A stretch of 49,013 nt of DNA from Candidatus Pacearchaeota archaeon (GTDB taxonomy: Archaea; Nanobdellota; Nanobdellia; Pacearchaeales; GW2011-AR1). The notes below the pieces were generated by a model, which was not told where the DNA came from, did no database searches, and saw only the letters and a program-made list of their open reading frames with translations. Numbering within the stretch: position 1 is the stretch's first letter; each line of letters starts with the position of its first letter. The DNA is taken from the NCBI GenBank assembly GCA_016204145.1, contig JACQLK010000026.1, forward strand, positions 1-49,013. Reading direction: 5' to 3'. The translations under genes were made by a program, and so were the position numbers. Below are positions 23,868 to 32,664 of the stretch, piece after piece.

Positions 23868-25333
23868 AAGAAGATATTGTAAAGAAATCAAACCTATCCT
23901 CTCCTTCAAAAAAATCCCAGGAGGGAATGACTGTGAAAAAAGAAAAAGACATTTCAGAATGGTACGCGGAAGTTGTGCAAAAGGCGGAACTCGCGGATTA
24001 CTCGCCGATAAAGGGATTTATGATAATTCGTCCGAATGCGTATTTTATTTGGGAAAAAATACAGGAAAATTTCAATGAATATCTGAAAAAGAAAAACATA
24101 AAAAACGCATATTTCCCGTTGCTGATTCCGGAATCGTTTTTCAGAAGAGAGGCGGAGCACGCAAAGGGTTTTGCTCCGGAACTCGCGTGGATTGAAAAAA
24201 ACAGCGGCGAAGAGGGAGAAAAATTGGCGATTCGCCCGACTTCCGAAACAATAATTTACGATTCGTTCTCAAAATGGATTCGTTCATGGAGGGACTTGCC
24301 CTTGAAAATAAACCAATGGTGCAATGTTTTGAGATGGGAAGTAAAGCAGACAAAGCCGTTTTTGAGAACGCGGGAATTTCTTTGGCAGGAAGGGCATTGC
24401 GTTTACGAAACGGAAAAAGAATGCGACGCGGAAGTTCTTGAAATTCTCGGCGAATATGAAAAACTCTGCAAAGAACTATTGGCAATTCCCGTATTGAAAG
24501 GAAGAAAAACGAAAAACGAAAAATTCGCCGGCGCATATTATACCACGACGATAGAAGCGTTGATGCCCGACGGAAAAGCGCTGCAAATGGGAACGTCCCA
24601 CAATTTAGGGCAAGGATTTGCAAAAGCGTTCAACATAACCTTCAAGGATAAAAATGAAAGAATTCAAACGCCTTGGCAATCAAGCTGGGGAATTTCAACG
24701 CGACTGATAGGCGCTGTAATCTTAACTCACGGCGATGATCGCGGATTGGTTTTGCCGCCGAAAGTCGCGCCGATTCAAATTGCGATAGTTCCGATTCTTC
24801 TCGGAAACAAGAAAAAAATTCTTAAAAAAGCGAGGGAAATAAAAAAATCCCTGAACGAATATTCTGTTGAACTCGACGAAAGGGAAGAGTACACTCCCGG
24901 GTGGAAATTCGCCGAATACGAATTAAAAGGCGTTCCGTTGAGAATTGAACTCGGTCCGAAAGACCTTGAAAAAAATCAGGTTGTTTTTGTCAGAAGAGAC
25001 GACGGAAGCAAGGAAATTGTGAAAATAAAAGACATAAGAAAAAAAATCAGCGATGTTTTCGAAAAGATTCACGATTCCATTTATGAAAAGGCGAAAAAAT
25101 TCCTTTACTCAAGCATGATAAAAACGGAAAAATTCGCCGATTTCGCAAAAGCGATTGAAGAAAGAAAAATTGCTCTGGCGCCTTTTTGCGAAGGAGAAAG
25201 TTGCGAAAATTCAATAAAGGAAAAAACTCTTGCGACATCCCGGCTGATTTCAAATGAAAAGAGTCGCGGAAAAAAATGCGTCAATTGCGGCAAAAGCGCG
25301 GACTTTTTTGTTTATTTCGCAAAAAGCTATTAA
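23864..25333 (+). CDS. proS: Prolyl-tRNA synthetase, archaeal/eukaryotic type
   Basis: A class II synthetase charging tRNA(Pro). It has AELADYSPIKGFMIIRP early, IRPTSETIIYDSFSKWI (motif 2 region) and LRTREFLWQEGHC. TSHNLGQGFAKAF and the motif 3 region SWGISTRLIGAVILTHGDD follow. The C-terminal zinc-binding domain (CEGESC, KCVNCGK) marks the archaeal/eukaryotic form without the bacterial editing insertion. At 489 residues the length is typical. The first 21 residues are low in similarity, and Met22 (23927), after GGAGGG, may be the real start. A T-rich stretch at about 25347-25377 is a likely terminator. Confidence 0.95.
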   Translation: MKEDIVKKSNLSSPSKKSQEGMTVKKEKDISEWYAEVVQKAELADYSPIKGFMIIRPNAYFIWEKIQENFNEYLKKKNIKNAYFPLLIPESFFRREAEHAKGFAPELAWIEKNSGEEGEKLAIRPTSETIIYDSFSKWIRSWRDLPLKINQWCNVLRWEVKQTKPFLRTREFLWQEGHCVYETEKECDAEVLEILGEYEKLCKELLAIPVLKGRKTKNEKFAGAYYTTTIEALMPDGKALQMGTSHNLGQGFAKAFNITFKDKNERIQTPWQSSWGISTRLIGAVILTHGDDRGLVLPPKVAPIQIAIVPILLGNKKKILKKAREIKKSLNEYSVELDEREEYTPGWKFAEYELKGVPLRIELGPKDLEKNQVVFVRRDDGSKEIVKIKDIRKKISDVFEKIHDSIYEKAKKFLYSSMIKTEKFADFAKAIEERKIALAPFCEGESCENSIKEKTLATSRLISNEKSRGKKCVNCGKSADFFVYFAKSY

Positions 25334-25548
25334 TCAAGCTGTCTCTTTTTTCTGTTTTTGTTTTTTTAAGTCCATCTCGTCGCCGTCGCAGTGAGGCACA
25401 GAACTCTCTTCGTCAGTCGTTTCATTGATTGTTAATTTAAGGCGTTGATCGAAACGGCTTCGTTCAATTCGTCTTCAAGACGAAGCGTCGTTTCAATCAG
25501 CACGCTTAACTCCTTTTTCACGCTTTCGTGTTCCATTTCCTTTTTCAT
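25334..25548 (-). pseudogene. Possible broken small gene
   Basis: From ATG at 25548 one frame reads MKKEMEHESVKKELSVLIET and stops at 25432. Another frame carries on with FDQRLKLTINETTDEESSVP and KKQKQKKETA to a stop at 25334, just after proS. Both halves look protein-like (charged, helical). They would join with one frameshift near an imperfect inverted repeat at 25444-25501 (GATCGAAACGGCTTCG and CGAAGCGTCGTTTCAATC). It could instead be two unrelated chance frames. No family recognised. Confidence 0.35.
25347..25377 (+). terminator. T-rich terminator after proS
   Basis: CTTTTTTCTGTTTTTGTTTTTTT follows the proS stop by about 20 nt without a stable hairpin, the usual archaeal oligo-T signal. 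Confidence 0.55.
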
Positions 25549-26223
25549 TATGAAAATTTCCTATTTTTATGCTGAAAAAGTATTTTACTTATTATTTCCT
25601 TTTTCATTATAAAAGTCAGAAATCTCGCGCCTGATTAAATTAGGGTTTAACCGTTCATTTATTCAGACAGGAAAAATCTGAACAAACTAACAGGGTTTAA
25701 TTTTGGCTGTAGCGAGGACTAAACTAAACGCCGAATTCTTCCACACGCAAGTCAGTCCTGTTTGCATAACCGAAAGAGATTATCTGCATTTATAAAATTT
25801 GCCATGGATTTTGTATCACTTTAAAATTATAGAAACAATTTATATACTTTTGATTCGCCAAAGATTTTAGCGCGAATTTTTTGTGAATTTTCAGCGCATA
25901 CTGCATATTGATTTGGATTAAATTGCAAAAATTTGTCTCGCTTCGCTCGCAATATCTTCCTACTTCAAATCCGCCCTCGACAGGATTTTCCGCCAAAAAA
26001 ATTTTAATTGTAAAAACGTCGCGATTAAATGGTTATTGCATTAGAATCTTCTTTAGAAAAAAAATTTGGCGGAGCCGAGCGTTTTGACTTTGACAAATTT
26101 TATTTTATCAATGGTGAAGTCAGGACGCGAGTTGGTTTTGAGCCGTCAATATCTAAACGAAGTGAAGCAAAATTTAGAGGGATATTTGTTTATCGGGCGG
26201 GCAAGCAGTTTTGCGAGAATCAT
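25549..26223. other. Gene-poor stretch
   Basis: No convincing gene. TATTTCCTTTTTCATTAT occurs twice, near 25538 and 25591. A tract TTTGTCTCGCTTCGCTCGCAA lies at about 25934, like those at 10.8 and 47.9 kb. GGGCGGGCAAGC with GTTTTGCGAG near 26196 looks like another decayed tail of the intergenic repeat. A 75-codon frame at 26029-26256 overlaps that repeat-like sequence and I do not count it as a gene. Confidence 0.5.
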
Positions 26224-26369
26224 TTGAAAGATATTAACATAAAACCTCAATCATAAATTTTAATGGAAGTCGTTGTTAGTTAACATTTTTAGGGGTGGGC
26301 GGTCGGAGGATTGGGGGGGAGTTAGTTTTCCATATTCACAACGAGAGGAGTTGTGAGTTGGCGGGATGA
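26224..26369 (+). repeat. Intergenic repeat, copy 6 (with hairpin)
   Basis: GAAAGATATTAACATAAAAC, CATAAATTTTAATGG, then GTCGTTGTTAGTTAAC and GGGGTGGGCGGTCGG. It then has a hairpin TCACAAC-GAGAGGA-GTTGTGA (26336-26356) and a closing GGCGGGATG. It lies in a convergent gap between proS and the ART-like gene. Confidence 0.75.
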
Positions 26370-26395
26370 AGAAAAATATTTGGTTCAATAAATTC

Positions 26396-26848
26396 TTATT
26401 TCTTTTTCCCGTAATTTTTATTCCATTCCTCTTTTTCTTTCTCTGTTGCCCTTCTTATTAAGGAGATATATTCGCTAACGGGCAACCTTTCCATTTTTAT
26501 CGGCTTAACCGGTTTTGGAGAAATCCATTGAGGACTTCCCTGCGGAATATTTGTAAAAGTCCTGGAAGGAAGAGTGTAAAGATAAAAAAATTTTTGCCTC
26601 GGATTTCCTCCGTAAATTACTGCATCCTTAATCTCGGACACCCCGTTGGTTTTTCGCATGTCGATGCTGCTTCCTCTGATACCTCTGCTTTTCAGAATTC
26701 CCATCGCAATCGCCTCTTCTTTTGAATCGGAAGCATAAATCCCTGTTTGTGAATTATCCATAACTCCACCCAAATCCTTCGCTTGCCGCGGCAATAATTT
26801 TCCTCTGATTTTTCTCATGCTTCCGTGATAAACAAATTTTGGTTTCAT
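26396..26848 (-). CDS. Putative ADP-ribosyltransferase-like protein
   Basis: A 150-residue protein. The opening FVYHGSMRKIRGKLLPRQAKD, then GIYASDSKEEAIAMG, resembles the His-Gly-Ser/Thr and Tyr-Ala-Ser strands of small ADP-ribosyltransferases such as Arr and the RNA 2'-phosphotransferase fold. A catalytic Glu is not obvious. The second half (FFYLYTLPSRTF, QWISPKPVKPIKM) is not recognised. It starts 2 nt after the disA stop and is surely in the same operon. The family call is tentative, and the link to c-di-AMP is inferred only from position. Confidence 0.65.
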   Translation of the reverse strand: MKPKFVYHGSMRKIRGKLLPRQAKDLGGVMDNSQTGIYASDSKEEAIAMGILKSRGIRGSSIDMRKTNGVSEIKDAVIYGGNPRQKFFYLYTLPSRTFTNIPQGSPQWISPKPVKPIKMERLPVSEYISLIRRATEKEKEEWNKNYGKKK

Positions 26849-26850
26849 AA

Positions 26851-27954
26851 TTATCTTATATCCTTCCCCATCAAAATCTTTTCCCTCAACCGGTTGATTT
26901 CGGTGTTGAAGAATTCAACCATTTCATTCTTTTCGAAAACCTCAAGGAGTTCCTCGTTTTTGGCGGAAAGAATTCCGCTCAGATTGCTGAACTTTGCAGA
27001 AAGGGAGTTGACATACCTCCCCAATATTTTCGTTTTTCCGAGGAGACGAACGCCTTTCGGAAACATCGGCTTGTCGTAAAGCTCCTCGAAAAGCATCCGC
27101 GAAATGTTTCCCGACTCCAGAAGAAAATCAAAATTCATTTTTTCGAGCATTTCCAGCGCGTTCATGTGATCGGGACCAAGATAATCCAAAAGTATTGTTT
27201 CCTCGTCGTTGTTCAAATTCCCAAGCAACTCCTTGAGCCGCATGCTTATCACGATTCCTTCTTTTCCAAGCTCTATCAGATACCTTTTCACAATGGAGGA
27301 AATTCTTTTTATTATTTCCAAACGCTGAAGAACATTGCAGACGTCGTTTACTGTGACAAGCCCGGACATTTCCAAAATATTGAGGTTTGAAATGAGGTAA
27401 TCATACGACTCCCTTTGTTTTTCCAGAACCTGAAGCGTCTCCGACGCCCTTCTCAAAATCTCCGAGCTTTCCTTTAATTCATATCTCATGTTCCCCCAAT
27501 AAATTGTTATCTTGTGCTTTCTTTCCGAGACCGCGATTACAAGGGAGTTTGTCTGCTTCGCCGTCCTCTCGGCCGCCTTATGTCTCGTCCCGGTTTCTTT
27601 CGTGGATATTTCAACGCTCGGAAAAAGAAGCGTGTTTGCGTAAAGTATTTTTTTTCCGTCGTTGGAAAGGATTATCGCGCCGTCCATTTTTCCCAATTCA
27701 ACCAAGCGCTGCGGAGAAAATTTCGCGTTTATCTTGAATCCCCTTTCAATCACTTCTTTTGTCGCTTCGTTTTCAAAAACAATCAATGCACCCATGTAAG
27801 CGTTGAGCAAGTCATCCAGAGCGGATCTTATCGCGGTTCCGGGAGAAATCGTCTTCAGCATTTCAAGAAATTCCTTTTCCAAATCCCTTTTCTCCGGAAT
27901 TTTTTGCTCCGAGAGAATCAGCTCTTTAACCTCTTTTTCCTGAACCTCTGTCAT
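26851..27954 (-). CDS. disA: DNA integrity scanning diadenylate cyclase DisA
   Basis: It converts two ATP into cyclic di-AMP. This 367-residue protein has the full bacterial DisA layout. The DAC domain (about 25-165) carries DGA at 91-93 in KMDGAIIL and RHK in GTRHKAAERT at 122-130. A helical linker follows, then a C-terminal helix-hairpin-helix region (RLLGKTKILGRYV, LSGILSAKNEELLEVF) for branched DNA. RHK replaces the usual RHR. Many archaea that make c-di-AMP use the unrelated-architecture DacZ, so a full DisA is notable. It is followed after 2 nt by the ART-like gene. Confidence 0.92.
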   Translation of the reverse strand: MTEVQEKEVKELILSEQKIPEKRDLEKEFLEMLKTISPGTAIRSALDDLLNAYMGALIVFENEATKEVIERGFKINAKFSPQRLVELGKMDGAIILSNDGKKILYANTLLFPSVEISTKETGTRHKAAERTAKQTNSLVIAVSERKHKITIYWGNMRYELKESSEILRRASETLQVLEKQRESYDYLISNLNILEMSGLVTVNDVCNVLQRLEIIKRISSIVKRYLIELGKEGIVISMRLKELLGNLNNDEETILLDYLGPDHMNALEMLEKMNFDFLLESGNISRMLFEELYDKPMFPKGVRLLGKTKILGRYVNSLSAKFSNLSGILSAKNEELLEVFEKNEMVEFFNTEINRLREKILMGKDIR

Positions 27955-28237
27955 TTTTTAAAATATTTACCCACCTGATAAATTTAACCCCAAAATAATA
28001 AACAGCCCGTATATAAATATTTTTATGCTTCCGGAATTTTAGGAAAATTCGGAAAAAAATGATTTTTGCGAAAATTTTGCGCGTTTTTTAGGGATATTTT
28101 TTGTTTCAGTAGAAAATTTTGTGGAAATTATTTTAAAGATTAATTTGTAAACACGATTGTAAACATTAAGAAGATTTTGTGTAAAATTAACTTTGATTTG
28201 CTTTGGGGGGGAACAAATTATGGGAATTAAAAGATAT
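27955..28237. other. AT-rich gap between deoxyhypusine synthase and disA
   Basis: No gene seen. It holds the disA promoter region (TTAAATTT about 26 nt before its start) and AT-rich sequence. Near 28173-28212 it has GTAAAATTAAC followed by GCTTTGGGGGGGAAC, a weak match to the intergenic repeat. Confidence 0.5.
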
Positions 28238-29224
28238 TTATAATTTCCCAAACGTCTCCGCGACGAGCAAGGGAAAAAGAATTGTCGCGTCTCCGAAAAC
28301 CTTTATCGCTTCGCCTTTGCTTTTCATTTTTCCCCAAGAAACCGCTTCATCCGGACGCGCATTTGAGTCCGCGCCGTCCCATTCCTCTCCGGAATTAATG
28401 TAAACCGCGTAGTCCGCGCCGTTTCTCATCAGGTTTGCATTGCATATATGATGCTTCATCGCTCCGCCGCCGAGAATTATCATTCCTGTTTTTTTTCTCG
28501 TTATTGCAAATTCGTTCAACTCGTGAATGTCTTTCAAAACATCCATCTTAAAATCCAAATGATTATACATGAAAAAATGAATCATGTCTCCCGTTGAACC
28601 GTCGGTAATCGCGGGACAATAAACCTGAACGTCGTTTTTCCAGCACCAATATAAAATGCTTTCCTCGTTGTTTATTTCCTTTCCAAGAATTTTTATGAAT
28701 TCCGAAACAGAAATTATTTTTCCCGTCTCTTTCTGTTCCTTGTAAATTTTTTCAAGAATCGGCGTGAGGAATTCCTCGTATTTTATGTATCTTGAATTTG
28801 GAACAAAAATATTTCCGGTCCTGTTTATTCCCTCTTCGCGGAGCAACTCTCCCGAAGCCGAAAAATTTCCCAATTTGAAGTCGCCGAAGCATTTTACCAG
28901 ATCCTCCTCGATTCCTCCTGCAGTCGTCACAAAAACGTCGATTTTTTTATGCTGAACAAGATATCTTACAATGTCTCTCACTCCGGAAGTTATCAAATTT
29001 GAAGTGCATCCGAGAAATATCGTGGCTTTTTCTTCAATCATTTTCCCGGCGATTTCAACCGCCTTTCCAAAATGGCTCGCCTGAAATCCCGTCGTTGAAA
29101 AACTCTTTACAATGCTTTCAAAATCAACTCCTTTGTCAAAATCATATCCTTTTATGGAAATTCCCTCCGGTTCCGAGCTTTCTTTTAAAATGTTTTCCCT
29201 CGCTTTTTTTTCGGTTTTCTTCAT
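28238..29224 (-). CDS. dys: Deoxyhypusine synthase
   Basis: It transfers the aminobutyl group of spermidine to a lysine of translation factor aIF5A using NAD. The 328-residue protein has the family patterns: FLGCTSNLITSGVRDIV, TTAGGIEEDLVKC, the NAD-site MIILGGGAMKHHI, and the catalytic region EEWDGADSNARPDEAVSWGK with the enzyme-intermediate Lys at about 299. The length is normal. This enzyme is found only in archaea and eukaryotes with rare exceptions, which supports the domain assignment. A TATA-like box about 26 nt upstream predicts a leaderless mRNA. Confidence 0.96.
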   Translation of the reverse strand: MKKTEKKARENILKESSEPEGISIKGYDFDKGVDFESIVKSFSTTGFQASHFGKAVEIAGKMIEEKATIFLGCTSNLITSGVRDIVRYLVQHKKIDVFVTTAGGIEEDLVKCFGDFKLGNFSASGELLREEGINRTGNIFVPNSRYIKYEEFLTPILEKIYKEQKETGKIISVSEFIKILGKEINNEESILYWCWKNDVQVYCPAITDGSTGDMIHFFMYNHLDFKMDVLKDIHELNEFAITRKKTGMIILGGGAMKHHICNANLMRNGADYAVYINSGEEWDGADSNARPDEAVSWGKMKSKGEAIKVFGDATILFPLLVAETFGKL

Positions 29225-29305
29225 TATTCTGCTAAGAATATCATCTTAAAAATATATGTATTTCCGCACCAAAATGTTTTTAAAACGATTCAAACAATTT
29301 ATTTC

Positions 29306-29521
29306 ATGAATAAATGGACAGAACTCTTGACCGGATTGGTTGTAGTCGTCGGCGCGATTCTCGTCGCGTGGATGTCTTCCGCGAATTCGTGGACGCTTTT
29401 CGGAAAGGACTTTAATCTGTTGTCTTCCGCGTGGACATTTTTCAAAGGCGGGCTTTTCTGGTTTGTTATGATGATTGGCGCCTTGTTTGTTCTCCTCGGA
29501 ATCTCGGATTTGAAGGGATAA
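29306..29521 (+). CDS. Small membrane protein, 71 aa
   Basis: Two membrane segments, at about 8-24 (TGLVVVVGAILVAWM) and 46-66 (GGLFWFVMMIGALFVLLGI), with the linker NSWTLFGKDFNLLSSAW. TTTTTAAAACG centred 25 nt before the ATG fits a leaderless start. Similar small hairpins are common in DPANN genomes; role unknown. It is convergent with spoIIM. Confidence 0.8.
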   Translation: MNKWTELLTGLVVVVGAILVAWMSSANSWTLFGKDFNLLSSAWTFFKGGLFWFVMMIGALFVLLGISDLKG

Positions 29522-29528
29522 ATTTAGT

Positions 29529-30155
29529 TCATCCGGTAAAAACTATCAATGTTCCTTCTATTATTGCCGCAACGGCCAAAAGCGGGACAACAATGAGAAA
29601 AAACGCCTTCAGCGATTTCCAAAAATTTTCCCTTAAAAAATCAAATTTTTTCTTTTGAAAAATAAAAGTGCCCATTTTCAGTCCCATTCCCAAAGAAATG
29701 AAAACCGCGGGCAATTCGAAAATTCCGTGCGGAAGAATTCTCCAAAGGACGAAAATTCCGCTGCTGTTAACGCTTGCAGACGCGACAAACCCCAATATAT
29801 ACCCGTTGATAATTCCTACTGCAAGCGGAAATATTCCGAGAAAAATCCCGAATGCCATGCCCATGAACGAACTTTGGAGGTTGTTGAAAAAAATAAATCC
29901 CATCATGCTTTTGGCGTCCATGTCATTTGTCGTTTCAATCAATTCTTCTATAAATTTTAAAATCTGTTCTGAAATCTGCGAGGGAACGGGAAGGAAAAAA
30001 CTCACAAGCGAAAACGCAAAAAAAATCGCGATTGAGAAAAAGATGAAATTTCTAGAATCCTTTATGTGATTCCACGCCTCGGAATAATTTTTGGAAAAAA
30101 AATTCGCCTTCGTTTTTTTATTTCTGTTTCTTGCCGCGCCTTTTTTATTTTTCAT
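29529..30155 (-). CDS. SpoIIM/DUF95 family membrane protein
   Basis: A 208-residue protein with about five membrane segments. The characteristic block NNLQSSFMGMAFGIFLGIFPL, then GYILGFVASASV and ILPHGIFELPAVFISLGMGLKMG, matches the stage II sporulation M (DUF95) family. In archaea this family has no link to sporulation and its role is unknown, possibly membrane remodelling or cell division. The N-terminal 20 residues are strongly basic. Confidence 0.9.
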   Translation of the reverse strand: MKNKKGAARNRNKKTKANFFSKNYSEAWNHIKDSRNFIFFSIAIFFAFSLVSFFLPVPSQISEQILKFIEELIETTNDMDAKSMMGFIFFNNLQSSFMGMAFGIFLGIFPLAVGIINGYILGFVASASVNSSGIFVLWRILPHGIFELPAVFISLGMGLKMGTFIFQKKKFDFLRENFWKSLKAFFLIVVPLLAVAAIIEGTLIVFTG

Positions 30156-30237
30156 TTTTATTAAAGATTAAATCTGACAAATTCAGGATATTTATATGCT
30201 CCGAATCGCGTTTTTGAATCCGGCGGGAATCGTCTGT

Positions 30238-30377
30238 GAAGAATATTAATGTCAAACCCGGGGCATAATTTCACAATGCCTTGCTTAAAGGACTTAAATA
30301 AAAATCGCATTGAAATCGTCGCTCATGCGAATATGGTGGAGTTATTAGTTAAAATTTTTTGCCTGGCGGGCGGGGAC
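30238..30377 (+). repeat. Intergenic repeat, copy 7
   Basis: GAATATTAATGTCAAAC, then an insert of about 80 nt, then ATGCGAATATGGTGGAGTT, ATTAGTTAAAATTTTTT and CTGGCGGGCGGGG. The last 50 nt are nearly the same as copy 9 at 36.4 kb. Orientation +, antisense to both flanking genes. Confidence 0.7.
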
Positions 30378-30399
30378 AAACAAACTTATTCCCTTTCAC

Positions 30400-31242
30400 T
30401 CATCTGAAATGCCTGCTGATCATTTTCGTCTTATTCGGGAATTTTTTCCTGAGATAAATTCCGTAAAGCAAACCGACGAGAAGCCCGCCGATGTGCGCGC
30501 TGTTTCCTATCGGCAAGTCGACGAAAAATCCTATGATTACAAGCGGAACGATTGCAATTATTGGCAAAAGCCACATCGGAAGCTGAATAGGAACTGCGAG
30601 TTTCCTCATTGAAGGATTGAATGAAAGCATGGCGAAAATCATTACGAAAATTGTTATGTTGATTATTATTCCGAATGCGGCGGAGAAGGATGCCGGAATA
30701 AACGGGCTTGCGATAAATTGCAACAAAAGCAAAATCAGCGGTCCCGCGATAAGGTATATTCTTGAATGAGGGACCAAAACAGCCAAAATGCCGATAAGCC
30801 CGAAAATCGCCCCGCTCGCTCCGACGCCGGGAATGTTGCTGTTAAAAATCATTCCTGAAAAGACAAAAAATATTCCACCGACGATTCCGGAAATAAGATA
30901 AATGAGAAAAAATCTTTTTTTTCCGATGATTCTCTCAAGAAAGTTTCCTATGAAAAACAGCGAGAACATGTTCGCGAAGATGTGGAGAAAATTTGCATGC
31001 ATAAACATACTAGTAAAAATAGTCCAAATGCTTTTTCCCTGCAAAATCAAATTCGGCGTTATCGCAACATTATTCCCAATAAAAGGGTTAATTGTTTTTG
31101 TAAGATTACCATTCACCTCGGTTATCTGGTCAGGAAAACTAATTGACAAAATGATAAAAATAATAAGGTTCGCAAAAATCAATTGCGTCGTAACGCTTAA
31201 ATTTCTGAAAAATCCTCTTTTATCTTCAAAGTTAATTGTCAT
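30400..31242 (-). CDS. Rhomboid family intramembrane serine protease
   Basis: A 280-residue protein with six or seven membrane segments. The catalytic Ser is in GVGASGAIFGLIG and the His in NSAHIGGLLVGLLYG. The HxxxN-type motif HANFLHIFANMFSL lies in the second segment. Rhomboids cut substrate proteins within the membrane; targets are unknown here. It starts 9 nt after the tfe stop, so the two are probably one operon. Confidence 0.93.
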   Translation of the reverse strand: MTINFEDKRGFFRNLSVTTQLIFANLIIFIILSISFPDQITEVNGNLTKTINPFIGNNVAITPNLILQGKSIWTIFTSMFMHANFLHIFANMFSLFFIGNFLERIIGKKRFFLIYLISGIVGGIFFVFSGMIFNSNIPGVGASGAIFGLIGILAVLVPHSRIYLIAGPLILLLLQFIASPFIPASFSAAFGIIINITIFVMIFAMLSFNPSMRKLAVPIQLPMWLLPIIAIVPLVIIGFFVDLPIGNSAHIGGLLVGLLYGIYLRKKFPNKTKMISRHFR

Positions 31243-31250
31243 GCCCGTAA

Positions 31251-31991
31251 TTACTTTCGTTTTCCCTTCTTTTTCATTTTTTTCTTTTTCTTTGCCGGTT
31301 TTTTCGGCTTGATTTTTTTCATCTTCATTTCCTTTTTTTTCAGCAAGTCCCTTTCCTTTTTCTTTTCCATTCTTTTTCTAACTTTCTCGTCTTCTTCTTT
31401 TTTTATTTCCTTAATTTTTCTTTTCTCACCTTTTTCTTTTTCCTTTCCAATTTCCTGCTCGACAATTTCCAATTCCCTCTGCTGTTTTTCCAAATTTTTC
31501 TTCATTTCTTTCAATACCTTAGTGTTGTCCTTTACGGAGAAGACATTTCCGCATTCGTTGCACGTGAAATCCAAAAGAAGCGCGTTCTCCTCGTTGTGCT
31601 CTATTCCGCATCTCTCGCAAATATAAAATGTTTTTTTCTCCCTGCTGCGGATTTGATTTGAAATCTGCTCGATTCTTTTTTTGATCACTTCTTTCAAAAA
31701 TTCCAGCGCTTTTTGAATCTCGAATTTCCAGAAGTAAGTGTACCATCCTTTTTTCTTGTCCTTCTTCCTCGTCGAGGACACAAGCCCGTGCTCCGAAAGT
31801 TTGTAAAGAATGTTCCTTGTCTGGTTTATGTTGTTGTCGAGCTTCTTCGCGATTATGAACTCGTTGACGTATTTTTCAGGATCGAGAAAGTTCACAACCT
31901 CTTCCCCGGGTTTTCCTATCACGCTTACGACAACTTCCTTCAGGAACTCCTTCTTTTCCAAGCTGTCCGCGTCTTTTCCCTTTTTTGCCAT
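31251..31991 (-). CDS. tfe: Transcription initiation factor E, alpha subunit
   Basis: TFE helps RNA polymerase open promoter DNA. Residues 10-100 form the winged helix (VNEFIIAKKL, NQTRNILYKLSEHGLV, WYTYFWKF). A zinc ribbon follows with Cys125, Cys128, Cys144 and Cys147 (ICERCG, TCNECG). After a coiled coil the last 75 residues are an extreme Lys/Glu-rich tail ending in runs of lysines, unlike the shorter tails of usual archaeal TFE. A TATA-like box CTTTATTAAAG is centred 26 nt upstream. Confidence 0.93.
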   Translation of the reverse strand: MAKKGKDADSLEKKEFLKEVVVSVIGKPGEEVVNFLDPEKYVNEFIIAKKLDNNINQTRNILYKLSEHGLVSSTRKKDKKKGWYTYFWKFEIQKALEFLKEVIKKRIEQISNQIRSREKKTFYICERCGIEHNEENALLLDFTCNECGNVFSVKDNTKVLKEMKKNLEKQQRELEIVEQEIGKEKEKGEKRKIKEIKKEEDEKVRKRMEKKKERDLLKKKEMKMKKIKPKKPAKKKKKMKKKGKRK

Positions 31992-32091
31992 TGAAGAAAA
32001 TGATGATGTTCTTTAATAAAGTTATTATTTCAAAAAAATAAAGTTTTTAAACTTATATTTTGTGTTATATACGTTAAGACATAATAATAAA

Positions 32092-32664
32092 ATGGCGTGG
32101 TTTGGCAAAAAAAGAGAGGAGATTGATTCTAACGGAAGCGGCTTGTCTCTGCCTGAGCTCCCGAAACTTCCGGAATTGCCCGACTTGAACAGAATGCAAA
32201 TGAAAAAATCTGGTTCTCTGAATCTTCCGCAGCTTCCTTCATATCCTAACAATCCGCTGGGAGAAAAAATGTCCCAGAATTTCATAAAGGACGCGGTTTC
32301 TGGGGAAAAAGAGGAATACCGGTTTGACGCAGATGAATTTCCCGACGACGAGGAGACGATGCCAAAACCGTTTCAAAACCCCGTGAAAATGTCCTCGATG
32401 CCCGAAGACGACTATTCAAGAAGATTTTCCGCGATGAGAAGTTCAAAACCCGAGCCGGTTTTTGTCCGTTTGGACAAATTTGAAGACGCCCTGAAAATGT
32501 TTGACGATGCGAGGAAAAAAATCTCCGAGATGGAATCAATGCTGAAAAACATAAGAAAAGTCAAGGAAGAAGAGGAAAGGGAATTGAAAGAATGGGAAAG
32601 CGAAGTTCAAAGAATAAAGGGCGAATTTGAAAAAATAAACAGCGAACTTTTTTCCAGAATATAA
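32092..32664 (+). CDS. Hypothetical protein with LPELP repeats and a coiled coil
   Basis: The start at 32092 (MAWFGKKREE, 190 residues) is supported by a TATA-like TGTTATATACG about 24 nt upstream. Residues 20-60 hold short proline-leucine repeats (LPELPKLPELPDL, then LNLPQLPSYP). An acidic middle follows, and a long coiled coil from about 125 to the end. There is no membrane segment. It overlaps the next coiled-coil gene by 1 nt (TAATG). The pair looks like a cytoplasmic complex of unknown role. Confidence 0.75.
   Translation: MAWFGKKREEIDSNGSGLSLPELPKLPELPDLNRMQMKKSGSLNLPQLPSYPNNPLGEKMSQNFIKDAVSGEKEEYRFDADEFPDDEETMPKPFQNPVKMSSMPEDDYSRRFSAMRSSKPEPVFVRLDKFEDALKMFDDARKKISEMESMLKNIRKVKEEEERELKEWESEVQRIKGEFEKINSELFSRI

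Noticed and set aside
26029-26256. 75-codon frame as a gene
   Set aside because: It overlaps repeat-like sequence (GGGCGGGCAAGC, GTTTTGCGAG) and the start of copy 6, and the product shows no protein-like pattern.
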